Assembly: GCA_013400975.1 (NCBI GenBank)
Contig: WBMZ01011734.1
Coordinates: 137,501 to 201,500, forward strand
From: Atrichornis clamosus
Taxonomy: Eukaryota; Chordata; Aves; Passeriformes; Menuridae
Direction: 5' to 3'
Length of the DNA: 64,000 bases
A program made the position numbers and the translations under genes. The notes under the pieces were generated by a model, which was given only the letters and a program-made list of their open reading frames with translations, ran no database searches and was not told the DNA's origin. Positions 13,613-27,059 of the stretch are shown here, in pieces; positions within the stretch are counted from its first letter, which is position 1; each line of letters begins with the position of its first letter.

Positions 13613-14957
13613 CTACAGAGGGAACAACTAAAGCCAGCATGTTCATGTTTCAGAAATTTTGTTTAGAGAATTGCAATTAAATTATATTATACGGGATGTA
13701 AATCCAGATATAGAAAACAATTTCCAGAAGCCCAACTTAGAACAGTACTGAAGGGTTAGGAATTTTCAGATTTTAGAATAGTAGAAATCAGATATATTGA
13801 AAATTAAACAACTTTTTAAAAACTGGACATGGAAGACCTTTTTATTTGAGATATTAGATATGATATACTGTAGGCAACTGATAAAATATACTGCATTTTC
13901 TACCACTCACACATACGGAATACCACGGCCAGCGTACCTTTTTATTGTTTATGCCTTCATTCACCTCTAAAGGCAAAATCTGCTAATTTGGCACAACATA
14001 AGAACTTCACTTTTGCACTGAAATTACACTTGTTACTAACTGCACACATTTTTAGCACACCATATTGACTGTCTCATTTAACATCATGAGTAATTTAACA
14101 TAATGAAACTTGGCTCTATTTTACATAAACCTACTTTAATTCCCAAGAAAACTTTTAGTAATGGAATTTCCTAAAAGCTCTTAGGAGTCGAGGCTGAATG
14201 TTTTGTATTATGCAGGTCCACTCACATCAATCAGTGATTATCTACTCTACAACTTCAGTAGCCTTTCCTTAGGACAAAAAATATGCCTCAATTTGTGGTA
14301 AAATTCACTATGGGCAAAGTTGCATACTTTCTGGTCGCAAAAGCACACGTCTAGAACAACAATATATCCTCTTGAAACTGTTGACAACATTTGGAAAATG
14401 TGATGAATTACATGGTGTAGAAGAAAAGCCTTTGATCCAGTAAAAGCAGCTTCCTACTAAGACTGGGCCTTGCATTTGCTTATCATATTAATTTAAGTCA
14501 CTCACAGCACATCGTGTTAGCAAAGGGACCGCATATGAAACAGGATTCAAATTCTCTTTTAGGGCACAAGTGGGGATGACTTTGATGGTTTAATCAGTTT
14601 TCTACTTAAACATGTTAAAATGCTTTTGCATGTCTAATATCTTACAATTATATAGAATTTTTTTGTGCAGAATTTCTTTTTACATTTGTTAGTGCATCTT
14701 GGTGTACTCCTGGGCTTAGATGTCATCCTTAGTTAACTCTGTATTGAAACAATGATCAATATACAACATTTCCTTTTTTCTCAACCACTGGGCCTCAATT
14801 TTCATAGAAACCTGCCTGGGCAATGGTATGATCACCCTGATGAATGTGCCATGGTAGTTACCAGCACATAGCTGGACACAGAGAACATGCAGGTTCATGA
14901 AGCGGCAGGCTGGAGAAATAACATAAAGTTTCCATATGGATCACATCTCACGCTTAC

Positions 14958-15041
14958 CTAGATTTCCCATGAAAAGAAATAGTCTGGTGGAGCCCCATTT
15001 GCTGTCTACTGAGCTCTGCACCATTCCTAGCAGTCAGTACT
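14958..15041 (-). other. Possible exon on the minus strand (weak)
   Basis: Reading the minus strand, 84 bp lie between a weak acceptor (ATCATGCCAGCAG) and a good donor (CTAG|gtaagc). The open frame is one base, 27 codons and two bases, and includes LTARNGAELSRQQMGLHQT. Joined to the segment at 13524-13612 it keeps the frame and forms an Arg codon at the junction. The weak acceptor and unknown protein keep this low. A CAG three bases upstream could be an alternative acceptor in the same phase. Confidence 0.25.
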
Positions 15042-17330
15042 CTGCTGGCATGATGGAGGTGATAAATTCATACCAAAAAAGTTTAGTGCTCAGACTTGCT
15101 CCTTAACCCTTTACTCACTGCTGAGATCAAGCCCTAAGCAGTCTGCTGGCACCCACACACTCCAAGCAATGATTCAGCAAAGACTATTGGAAAAAGGGAG
15201 AAATAGCTGGTAACTATTACTTCTTGCAGCATGATATGGCTTGGTCCAAAATTACTACGTGAATTTACACATTCCTTTATCTTTTCTGTAGAGATACCAG
15301 ACTACATGGGAAGGTATGTAATGCTGATTGAATCTGACGGAAAATGCTAGAAGGATGTTCGCTCTCTTCCTTGTAAGGTCAAGGCTTATCTACCTAAATC
15401 ACATTTACTGAAACTTCATTTTTATGAGGACTATAATTTACTCACAATTTTTTGGAAGCAAAGAAAAAGGAGAACACTGCCAATGATTCCCTTTCAAAAG
15501 TCTTAAATAAAAATGATAAAATTATGCAAACTGCAGTTCTATTCCTTCTGAGTTTCACTGTGTATCCATATCAGTTCTTATTTTCTCATTTTTTAAAGAC
15601 AGAATATCTGAACAATGAAAATTTTTTCTAATATTTTTGTTAATGCAAGTATAGAAGTATGTGGGTTTTAGGTATTCTGTTTCAAATTACTCTTAATTTA
15701 GCATATATAGATATAAATATATACATATGTATATATATATATAAATCACTCATATTAGTAAACTTTCTTAAACCTTACTGATCAGCCTGTTTTTTTCAAC
15801 ATCTCTGACATATTTTATATTCTGTCAGTACATCAGGAAATCATAACTTCTCAATTGGTAAACCTTCTTTTTTAATTTCACATAATTAAAAAAGCAACCA
15901 GGTATAAATTATGTGCAGTCTAATAATACATGATAATGTTTTAAAGATCTTTAAAAAAAGTAAATTGATTTTACAGTATTAGTGTAATCTATTATATAAC
16001 ATTAATATGCATAACAGATGGTTCTCACAAGAATAAGTGGGTTTTATTTTGATTTGATTTTAATTATTTAATTGTCTCTTCCATTATATATTATGCATAT
16101 TAATACCATAAGAGGCTTTTAGACATAGTATTTGAAGATTTATTACACACAGAAGTTTTAAATGTCATTGATATGAGACCACCATTTTGAACAGCAGTCA
16201 AAAAATGCACTACTTTTGATGTCAATTTTTGTTGGGTTTAACAATGATAAAATGTTATTGAAAGAAGCACTAATTTTAAGTGTATGTTCTAATCTGGGAA
16301 ACATGAATATATAAATATATATATGTATATTTCTTAAAAATCTATATTTGGTTTTGTATTATAACATTCTTTTATTTGGACAGTAATGGTTTCTAAATCT
16401 ATTACAGCCAATGGACTCAAGACCAGTACATTCTGCTCTGACTTGTTTCTTCTTCATGTAAATTTTAACTATTGTTTGTTGAACAAAAGATTTTATTACT
16501 GTTACAGATCTTTAGAGGGAATTTAATTTTCTAGAAGTTCATTTCTGCATAATACTTAAAATACCACTAGTAGTGGTTCTGGCAGCCAGGAAAGGAAGAG
16601 ACTGTTGAAAAAAATCAGGGTTTGGCCCATTTAGAGTATGCTGAAACAATTCTTGTTGTTATGCCTTTTGTGATGTTAACTGATGAACTGCAATCAAAAG
16701 TGATTTTACAGAAACCATCAAACGATTTTATCATCTTACCTAGGCCTCAAGTATCTATCAGATATCAATAGATTTTCAACACCACTGACTTGCATTTGAT
16801 TCCATTTGGAGATATAAAGTGGCAGTCTGACATTCAACTCCTAAGTTTTAGGGTTTTCACTATTTTAACATTCCCCACTTTTTTTATATATTGAATATAC
16901 CAAAATAACTCCATCCCTTTAACATTCTTTCTATTCTAAATGCAATGAGCCATGACAAAAGAGCTAATCTTAAAGAAATACATAGCAAAAATAAAACAAA
17001 AAGTGGAAAGAATAAAACATTTAAACTGAAACATAGTAAGTTATAATGGTTCCATTTTTATAAAATAAATCTGATTTCAATTAAAACAACCTCTGGAGGT
17101 AGACTAGTGTATATTATAATAAACGGGTAAATGTGAGGCGTGGGAAAAGTTCAGACATTCCTTCTAGCATATTGAATCAATTAATAGCATGTACAAGGAA
17201 ACCCTGATTATTTGAAGGAGTGGAGAAAAATGACTTGATTCTTTACAAGTAGTACAGACTATTATTAGTATTCCAGATAGAGTGTGTTCTAGGGAGTCCA
17301 TCATATACTTTGATCTCTCTGCATCCACAG

Positions 17331-17440
17331 CTGGAAACTTTGTGCCAGTCTCTGGAAGCAGCACGAACTGACAACAGTCACCTCCATCAGGAAAGTGAGT
17401 TAGTGGTTGCAAATGTTAATCAGTGGATCAAAGAACAAAA
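17331..17440 (+). CDS. Single coding exon of a coiled-coil protein (partial)
   Basis: This is the best protein-coding candidate in the window. The acceptor (tttgatctctctgcatccacag) is pyrimidine-rich and the donor is gtgagt. The 110 bp encode 36 codons in phase 0 with two bases left over, so the next exon must begin with one base to complete the codon (probably Lys). The peptide starts LETLCQSLEAARTDN and ends NVNQWIKEQ. Hydrophobic residues are spaced in a heptad-like way among charged and Gln residues, which suggests a coiled coil; many centrosomal, ciliary or cytoskeletal proteins look like this. I cannot assign the family or gene. No flanking exon of matching phase and character was found, so the introns either side would be many kilobases long, or this is a stranded duplicate. 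A minus-strand frame over 17164-17412 is its antisense shadow. Confidence 0.55.
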
Positions 17441-20400
17441 GTGAGTAAAATTGGGTCTTTTTTTTTTTTTAATCTGATTTCATTTCCTATGGCCCCAAAC
17501 AATTAAAGCATTCATGAGAACTCTCTTCTCAACTTACTGCCATATCTTTTATCTGAAGCTCTGCAATAGGTTTTTATAAACATACTATCGAGGGTTTTTT
17601 TCCATCACATTTATGTCCTTATGAATTAGCACAAATAATCAAAAAATAAATAACTTATCTGCAAAAATGTAGGACAATTTTCAGACCTGTTAATAAAGTA
17701 ACTGAACTCTGCAGATAAGAAAAATATTAGGTATACATTCTTACGCTTTGTGACTTTTTCATTAAATGTTTCAAAATTCCCATAACGTTTTCAAATTTTA
17801 AACGTATTTTTGTCTCTAGCATTTATGAAGATATCTTTACAGATGAAAACTAATTAAATTCTCAAAAGTCAATCATTAAATGAATGAGTCAAGCTGATGA
17901 GAAGTATCCAACCTCTATATTATTTCTCATGAGATCAGCATATGCTTGTAATTCTGTGCATATATGAAGCCATAAAACTAAGCTGCACCTTCCTTTGATT
18001 ATTTGAGTAATTTAAATAATTTTTGCCATCTTTACTATGAAACTATACATAGCATCTATCAAAACGGTTTTTGACAGGAAAAAATGGATTGCTTAATTAC
18101 AGCCTATAGTTTCTTGTGTATTTCTACAAAAACTGTCCAACATCAAGAAAAGAGTTGAATGAACTAGATAATTAAATGATCCTGAGTTTATACCGTAATG
18201 ATATGCAGTATGAGAATTCAAGAATGGGTCCACAGGAAGAAATGAATTCTCTATAGAAATTGCACAGGGTTATGGGAAATTATTGTAAATTTGTTATGTC
18301 TCTTTGAGAGCACCTTGCCTAAACATATAGAAAGGTGTTACTAAAAAAAAATGTACAGTTTAATGAGTTAAATTGTAGTACAAAATAATTCTTGATATGT
18401 GGAACTGTTTTCTTTTAATAGCAAGTGCTTCTATGAGCCAGTTGGCTCCCTTTATAGGTCCCTTTATGTAGTCTGAAAAGCCTATAACTTATGTCTCTAA
18501 CAAATCTGATCAGTTTAAAGCCTTTTAAAGATAAAATGACTCATTAAAAAAATTCCATTGTCTGTATCGATTAATTTCCCATTGACTAAAAAGAAAGCTC
18601 AAGACTACTTTTGTAGATACCTACCTTATGATGAACCTCATTTAAAAAGCTCATTGACAAGGTCAGGACATCTAGTGTGCTGGAAATCACAAATCTGGCC
18701 CTGTAGATTCCTTAAGGCATTGGTTGTTTAAATGTGAAGAGTCTACAAGAGAATTATATTGGACTCTTTGGCAAGTCACAATTCCTTAATTACATTTTTT
18801 CCTCCTTTTGACTAAAAGTTTTAGACCTTTGTCATATTATAAAAATGCCATGACATTGTTTTCTGATTCTGGCTTATTTCTTTAACACACTTGAAAAAAA
18901 TTCTCAAGTGGCATAACAACTCATATTAAATAATTGAATGTAGCTCTCTATTAATACAGGCACCATGTTGCACATTTTGAGGTTATTTTTTTTCCCCCAT
19001 CAGTTTCTAAATTATATTTTCAAAACAATCAGTGTTTTGCCTAGGAAACACAGGGTTTTGGGTTAGGAACTTTCTTTTATAATAATTTACATATATTGAT
19101 AGTTCACATTGTATGAGCAATTTTAAATGAAAAACATTTTTCATAGAGCAGAAAAGAAAATTCACAGGACTCCTTTGATTATTTTGGAGTTTTTGTACAG
19201 ATGCCTCAGTTTCAGAAAAGCAACAAAGTATATGCAGTCATTCTGAATTTTTCACATTTTAATTAAAAAGAAATGTTGGAATTCTTAGGGAGGGGGGTTG
19301 GCTAATAGAAATTGACTCACAGAAATAATTTTCAAAGTTAAGCTTTTGGAAATGATAGAGTAACTCAACCTAAGGCTATGCTATACATCATATAGTTAGA
19401 ACTCAATAAAGACAAATATAAATTTAAAATAATAAAATTATTAATATTTTTGCCGGATTGGGTAATTAACTGATTACAGAGGTACGAAAGGTGTTTTATA
19501 AGTACAAATTTACAAAACCAATTTTTGTCTTAGGATTCTAACTTCCCCCGTGACACCATAGGGATATTTAAACATACAATTTTTTTACAGGTGAAGGTGA
19601 GCAGAATATTTTGCAGAGCGATCTGCACTCTCAAAAAAATTTTTTTTTTCTGCACTATATGGTGCCAAAGTATTGGACCCATGACAAAAAGAAAACATTC
19701 ACAGTTTACTTTTTCTGTAGTCAAAGGGGTGAAATAAAATTCCCTTTTGATATTAATTTAATTTTAGAATCACCTCAATGCTGGTTATCCTTCCTTACAC
19801 CTTGTTAAAGTTTGATTTGACACTTCCAATAACCTAGATCAAAGATGTCATAATACATAATTGAAGGCCATATGGGACATACATGGTAAAAATTCATTTT
19901 GCAGAAGAAGGGACACATGCACTTATCTAACTGATACTTAGCAGTAACAGCACTCTTTTAATTCAGACAAAAATTTTGAGCAGGTTGCTACAACAAAATT
20001 GAACAGTTAAGGTTGTGCAAGGGTGCACCAGGCCAAATTTGCTGTGAGTTCAGTTACTTTGCAAAATGTTACTTCTTTTCCAAAATATAGAGATGCAATA
20101 ACAAGTAAGTGACAAGGTCTTGAAATATAGATAATATGTGATTTATTTCAACACAATTCTACACCATAGAGATGATAATACAGGATGATTGGCGGTAAAT
20201 TTTTAATATATTGTTTGCATTAAATGATATTATATATCAGATTTCAGAGTCAGTGTTTGCTTAGTGAGGGGCTGATGGAATATTGCTATTCTACTTACTT
20301 ATTAATTTATTATCTTTTCAGTTTTCCAATTTTTATTTTATTTATTGCTGTTCCTTTTATGTACATTTCTTTGTTGTGTGCTGCTTTTGTTCTCTTCACT

Positions 20401-23193
20401 ATTCTTTGAGTCTGTGATCTGTGGAGGTAATTTTGAACAAAATTAAGAGTGCTAAATCAACATTACCAATATGCTTGTATTTGCCTGGAATGTTAACTAT
20501 CTTGTAAGATTTGTATTTCACATATAGTGTAGGCTTTTTATTGTAGAAGGTTATTTGAATGTCCTCTAAGAATTGCTGAATTGTTTATTGATCTAATAAT
20601 TATATATATTTCTTGGAACTTCTGATGTCTGTCCTTTTTTGTTCCTTTATCTTAAAAATTTAATAAACAAAGCATCAAAGACAAAAGGAATTAAAAATAA
20701 AAAGATGCCTAAGAATAGATCCCTGAGGCTTTTCTATTTGAGAACCTTCTATATCAGAGTTATTGTTTATGGAAATCTTCTGTGTTCAATTTTTCAACTA
20801 ACCTGCAAAAGTCTCTATGGAGTTATCTATAAGCCCACTATCTCTGAGCTGTTAAGGAATATTTTATGATCGATAAAAATTTCTCCTGTAAATATGTTTC
20901 TCATTGAATTAGAGATAACATTGGTGTCCTGAGGAAGAGAGCAGTATTGGTGGAATAAAGCTAGATTATACTGCAGTCAGAATTGTTTTCTGTTACAGGT
21001 ATGTTAAATCCTTAAACATAATATATTCAAATAATCTTTGTTGAACTCAAATGTGCTTATACACTTTTTCTTTTATTTCTGCTTTGTGCTGACTACTGTA
21101 GGACCTATATTGAAAGCAGCAGTAATTATAAAATATGAGTAAATGTCTTAATTATTGTTGAGGCAGATCAATTTATGGTACTTCAGTCTTAGGTGTTTTG
21201 GCCTAGGTGTGTTTTTTTTGAACAAAAAGTCAGGTGAAGTGGTTTTAAATTGAGGGTTTTTTCCTTTTTTCAATAGAACCCAATTTTGCCACTTTTTTCC
21301 CTGGGTTTTTTTGTACATTGACTACATTGCTCCTTAATTCCTTTATATTTTTTTCCTGAAGCATAGCTATTTCAAAATACATCTTGTATGCACAAACAAT
21401 GTATATGGTTCTTCCTCCTCATTCTTTAACACTGAATAGTTTGAAGTATACTATACTTTGTGTATTTATTTTGTCTTAGTACTTAGATTTTAAACATCTT
21501 CCCCTAACTATTGACTTTGTTTTTGGCATTGGATATCTTAAAGATTATACATGAAGTTAGCTTTCAACCTGTGGCCTAATTCTGCATGAGTTTCAGGTTT
21601 TTGAAAATACATGAGGATTTGTCAGTATACATTGAGACTGTCAAGTAGTCCCTTCAGAAGAGTTTAAAATTTGTTTTCCTTCAGGAAGTTTTAATGCAAA
21701 CTTCATTCAATAAGCAAACTCTTGGGATCTGCAAGTGGTAAACTTCCAATTGGTTTCAAGAGTGTAAACAGATACATCACTTTTTTTTTTCACTTTTCAT
21801 AGATTTAATTCAGAAAAAAACAACATTAACCATAGGCTTTTATCTGTGGTCACCATCTTTTATTAGTTCTTGGTGATGATCAGGATCCATTGTGAAGTAT
21901 GACTATTTGTTCCAATATCCTTTATTAACAGCTGTTAACTTTGTTAGCAGAAATTAATGAGTGAAGAGCTCCATTAGTTTCCTTATGATGCAATGGAGAT
22001 TATAGTGTTGGTCAATTCAATTCTGTCCTGAAGCTTTTATATTGTGATTAACTGTATTTTATCTTGTCTCTTTTTCTCACATTTTAAGATGCATAGGAGT
22101 CCACAAGAAAAGAGGTTTAGCATGGTGTTAAGTGTCTTCAGTATGATGATAACACCTATTAGTTTTTTAGGTTAATGGTGAAGGTAAAAGGAAGTGTTCA
22201 AGTTGTTTTTTCCAATATTGAGAAAAGAGAGAAAGCTAAGGATAAAAAACTAAATATTGAATAAATTAAAATATAGGCTGAAGGTTTTTTTGCAGAGGTT
22301 TAAGCAGCTTTCCTTATGTTTTTTGGGTAATCAGATAATCACAGTTCTCCTGGAATGTTCTTTATTACATTTTTCCATAGATATGTAGTTCTAATCACTA
22401 CTTATAGGATCACTATCCTGACCTCATGATTTATAGTACTACTTTATGATAATTACAATGTCTGCTGAGGTGCAGGTCCTAACCACACTGAATTATCTTT
22501 ATTTCTAAAACTCTGTAGCAAAGATAAAATAAGAAATCTGTTTTTCTGTTGTTGCACACAAAGGCTGCTTTTTAAACTATTGGTAAATGTGAAGTCAACA
22601 CTGAAAAGGAACAGATGTTAATTGTCAAATAGGCTTTCTGCTAAAGAACACAAACCATTTTCTAACTAATAGAAATTATTGTATATCATGCATGTTCAGA
22701 TCAAATTAATACAACAGTTAACAAGATCCTTCCAAACTTTAAACTATGACATGTAATGTTGTTTCTAATACTGATATTAAGATATATTACCCTAACATTG
22801 AATATACTATATTCAAGTCCAGGAGTGTTCTAATTCTTAAATACTTAACCATTGTCTGTTTACTTACCTACATAATTTGAGACTTCTAGGGATTATTCCA
22901 TAACCAGCAAACCACTCTGAAATTACCACAAAGGTAAGTAAAAAGTTTTGTGTGACCAAAAGATCATCTTTCTTAATACCTCATATATTTCCTTTTGATT
23001 TTGGAATATTACAGGCAGTCTTGCTTTTCTGTCAAAGCATTTTATTTTATTATTGACTATTCACATTTCTGTGTTTAAGATTATGATTGTGCCCATATTT
23101 ATGGTAGATATGTTTGGGGCTTTGTTTTTGTGTAGTTTTATAAAGCAATATGTCCCATTCTTGAACTTTTGTTTAGCACTAGAAAGTTGGCTG
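17441..23193. other. AT-rich DNA, presumed intron, no gene seen
   Basis: If the exon at 17331-17440 is real, this is the start of its downstream intron. There are poly-T runs (17459-17471 and about 19631-19639) but no recognisable transposon. At 22859-22942 two consensus splice donors face outward on opposite strands within an 11-bp inverted repeat. Frames at 19530-19808, 20224-20409 and 20639-20869 are AT-rich and look accidental. Confidence 0.5.
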
Positions 23194-23916
23194 TCATAGA
23201 ATCAAAGATTCATAGCATGGATTTTGGTGGAAGGCAACTTAGAGATTGTCTAGTTCCAACATCCCTGCCATGGGCAGCAACACCTTCCACTAGACCAGAT
23301 TACTTAAAGCCCCATCCAGCTGGGCCTTGAACACCTCCAGGGACAGGGCATTCACAACTTCTCTGAGCAACCTCTTCCTGTTCCTCACCACCCTCTCTGT
23401 AAAAAAATTCTTCCTAATATTTAATCTAAACCTATCCTTTTTCAGCTGTTCCCCGTTGTTCTGTCACTACATGACTCTGTGAAATGTTCCTCTCTGGCTT
23501 TCTTGTAGCCCACTTTAAGGTACTGGAAGGCTGCTAAAAGTTTTCCCTGGAACCTCCTCTTCTCCAGGCTAAACAACTCCAGCTCTCTCCACCTGTGTTC
23601 ACAGGAGAGATTCTCCAGCCCTCTGAGCATCCAGCCGTCCTCTGGACTCTCTTCAACAGGTCCATGTTCGTATTATTTTGGGAGCCACAAAGGTGGACAA
23701 AGTATTCCAGGTGGGGATTAATGGGGCAGAGTAGAGGGGGAAAAACACATCCCTCAACATTCTGGTCACGCTTGTTATATATAGCCCAGGACACAGTTGG
23801 CTTTCTGGGCTGCAAGCGTGCATTTCCAGGGCATGCCAAGCTTCTAATCCACCAACACCCCCAAGTCCTTCTTCTCACGGAAACACTCAATCCATCACAT
23901 ACTGTGTTTCTGCATA
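23194..23916 (-). mobile_element. CR1 LINE fragment, minus strand
   Basis: A CR1 copy of about 720 bp lies in minus orientation. Its 3' tail is at the left, where 'catagaatcaaagattcata' is the reverse complement of the CR1 tail. It then shows the antisense landmarks 'tgggccttgaacacctccag', 'agcaacctcttcctgttcc', 'ggtactggaaggctgctaaa' and 'ttctccaggctaaacaactc'. The right part corresponds to the C-terminal end of ORF2, just downstream of the reverse transcriptase. Frames at 23442-23938 on both strands fall inside it and are repeat remnants, not genes. Confidence 0.92.
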
Positions 23917-23974
23917 TAAAGTAGATGGAGATATGCATATAGATGGAGAAAACTCAGGCATATGGTGTGATTCT

Positions 23975-24074
23975 TGGACCTCTCCTGTATAGGGCCAGGA
24001 GTTGGACTTTGATGATCTTGATGGGTCCCTTCCAACTCCAGATATTCTGTGATTCCATTCTATGATTCTATGAA
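23975..24074 (+). mobile_element. CR1 LINE 3' tail, plus strand
   Basis: A 100-bp CR1 3' end in plus orientation holds 'agggccaggagttggactt', 'tgatgatcttgatgggtcc' and 'cttccaactccagatattct', and ends in 'ccattctatgattctatg'. It sits about 60 bp beyond the end of the minus-strand CR1 and faces the other way. The two may be separate insertions, or parts of one insertion rearranged by inversion. Confidence 0.88.
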
Positions 24075-27059
24075 AACTTGAGTCTGGAAGGAAGGTACTG
24101 GAAATGGAGAACTATGGAGATACACTAAACTTGGCACCTGAGGCCCACGACTGTGAGCATATTCCCAGAATGAAATCTGAACCTTTTGTCCAGCAGTTCC
24201 TGGCCAGAAGAAAAATCCTTGAGTGGAAGGGAGTTAACAATTGAGGAATCATAAAGCTGGAGGCAAAGTGAACAAGTGGATATGTGAGATTATCAAGTGG
24301 GGTTCAAGTCTTGTTGATTATTAAATAATTAATACTACCCAGATATACTCTGAGTTGTTGACATCTTGCCTGTGCCAAGTGGACTGCATGGACACAGCAA
24401 GCCTACTTTCCAACGGTTTCCAAAAGTACCAGCAGTGTTTTTGCAAAGAAAGACAAATCTAAAATGCTTTAAAAATTTACTTTAGAGACTCACTGCTTCA
24501 TTTTATATTGTTTTTCTGAATGGCATAAGGCAAGCACTGAAAAATGTTTAGGTACTTTTCTGAAATTCTCAGTGACAAATTAATAGAAAGAATGTTTATA
24601 CTATTTTCTAAGAAAATACCACAGAGATGGTGAAAAGGCTTTTGGTGACTTCAATGCAGTCTACTGTGGAAGCCTTGCCCATATCCTGAAATTTGATATT
24701 AATGATATTTCTTAGAAATCAGATTTTTGGGGACGGGTGGCTATGGCCATATGAAAATAAGTTTGCCATTTTAATTTTTTTTCTCATTACTATAATTAAC
24801 TTGTTTTAGATAGGAAGAGAAATAAGTTTCCATTAAATCCACTCCCAAGGAAACAGAAGAGTGTAGAAGTTGACACAATGCACATTGTAAGAAGCACTGG
24901 AGAACAAATGCATTGCTACTTGGTTTCTGTCAGAAACTATTCATCTCATATGTAGGATTTTGCCTAGGAAATAAGATCAATAGAGGTTCTTTCAAATGTG
25001 TCAATGGTAGTGTTTGCTAAGACATTATGAAAAACCCTTGAGAAGTCCACGAAAAATATAATTATAAATTTCACAGCTGATTGGTGTATTAACATAAAAG
25101 TCTAGGATTTGTATTCTCTTAAGTAGGATAAAACCCAACTCAGTTTGTTATGGATATGTGCTTCATAATTAATCCTATGGCAGTTAATGAGATGTGAGAC
25201 CTTAGTGTTTGTCCATGTCAATACATTAACACCTTCTGCTTTATACACTAATAACAACTCTTTTCTAACTAATATTAATTGGAATTATGGGTTTTTTACA
25301 TCCTTGAGGGCATTACTTCCTGTCAGATTTATTTGAATTGACCAGTATTTTTAAATGCAATTGTGAGTGCACCGACAGAAAGAGAGACATAGCACTGATT
25401 GTGTAGGTCTGATTTTCTTCAGGAACCAGGAAATAATCAGTAATCATGCATGCTCTTCCTCAAATCCAAGTTCCACTTCTCACCAGGATAAAATTAGTTG
25501 AAAGAGAATAAAAAGAACAAAAACAAGCACTAGAAAACACAACTTGAAACTGAAACAGGAGAGGCTGGTTGCTTAGGCTTTGATAAAATAAAGCCTTCTT
25601 TGAAGATGTAAATGTATACAGCTACAAGGGAAAAACCATGATCAATTCTCAGGTTCTGACTGGAAGTGCTGTCTAGGCTGAACTTGCACCATGTTTCACT
25701 CAGCTAATTTTATATTGGAGACCCAGCTGAGCAGTGGAAATAAAACTTCCCTGTACTGTAAACTTGGCATTGTCTTTCCTCTGAGCTCGTCCCAGCAGTA
25801 TCTGCCCTGAAAGTCTCTTCAGTTGTTTGGATGGTGTTACCTCCGACAACTAATGCTAGCTGACATAAAATGAAGAAAACTTCTCTCTTTGAAATATGAT
25901 CTACCCAAAATAATTTTAAGGATGAAAGTAGTTCTTATGTAGAAGTATTGTCTCCAAAAAGCATTAATTGCTAAATATTGTCAAAGCATTCAATGAATAT
26001 TATGCTGCATATTATTTTAAGCCAATCAGTTAACACATTTCATACACTAGTTGAGGGAAATATCTTCCTTTAAAAACATATAAGCTATGAAACCATATTG
26101 ATACCAAAGACAAGATAAAATTTCCTAGAAAACATTTATTTTTTTAAAAAGTCGATTTAGAGTAACTTGTCTCCAATATTTTTCAACAGTCATTTCACAA
26201 TGGATATATTTTAAAAAGATGAGATTTATCAAGCTTTTAATATGCAGTTGTATCTTCTTGTTAACAAAGTCTACTTTTTTCTAAACCCTACTGATTTAAA
26301 GGGTTTTACTGGGAAGAGCTGCAAACTGGAACAGCTCTTTTAGCAGGTATGCAAAGCTGATTTTGCATATAGCTTATCACACTAAATTCAGCGAAAAGAA
26401 TATTTAAACTTTTTGCAGTTACGTAGCGAGTGTTACCTCAAAACATGATACCATAGGAAAATAAAGCGTAATGTAAACATGTTTTCTCATGAACTTACTA
26501 GGATTTGCAGAGTTGCATGAAATAATAAGAACAGAATTCATCTCAATTGGTCCTGACATGGAGCCATGAAATTTTGCTTTGTAAGCAGCAATAAGAAAAG
26601 CATTTTATTGAGAACCTGATCCAGCTCTAAAAGCAGTCAAAAGAATAGTGAAAAAAATCCAATGGAAAACTACAGATCACACCAAGAATAAATGCCAAAA
26701 AAAAAGGTGGTAGTCCCAAAAATAAAATAATCATAAGTTCATCTGGTTCAAAACAAGATTTAGAAAAGGAAATTTGGCTCACTATGAGTAAGGTTATTGT
26801 AAATATACATTTAAGATAGCAGATACCTTAAGACAATATATAAAACTAAAAATAAGAGTTGTCTTTATTATCACAGATTATTAGGAACTTGATTAACAAT
26901 CTAACTTGTTACTGTGCTAGGTTCTGTACAGATTAAGAACAAAAGATTGCCTAAAAAGAGCTGTCTTAAAATATCAAGCATAGTAGTCTGACAGGAGAAT
27001 GAAGTACATAACTTCATTGCTAGCAAATATTGAATTCAATTAGGAATTCATATGGAAGG
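24075..27059. other. Non-coding DNA, no gene seen
   Basis: No gene was seen. The right third (about 26630-27059) has a composition like the fragment that follows and may be more of the same old element, but I could not match it block by block. The rest is AT-rich with no named repeat. Confidence 0.5.

Larger units (their letters stand above)
11099..17330. other. Intron-like DNA with several exon-like segments
   Basis: Apart from the candidate exons listed separately, this stretch is AT-rich and non-coding. It includes a strong hairpin at 13260-13301 and two AT-dinucleotide-rich patches at 15702-15746 and 16304-16331. The patches share the motif atatataaatatata and could be cruciform-forming or DNA-unwinding sequence. 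No transposon was recognised. Confidence 0.5.

Noticed and set aside
15115..15190. Minus-strand segment with strong acceptor (CCCTTTTTCCAATAG) and donor (GCA|gtgagt)
   Set aside because: All three frames contain stops; at most a non-coding exon.
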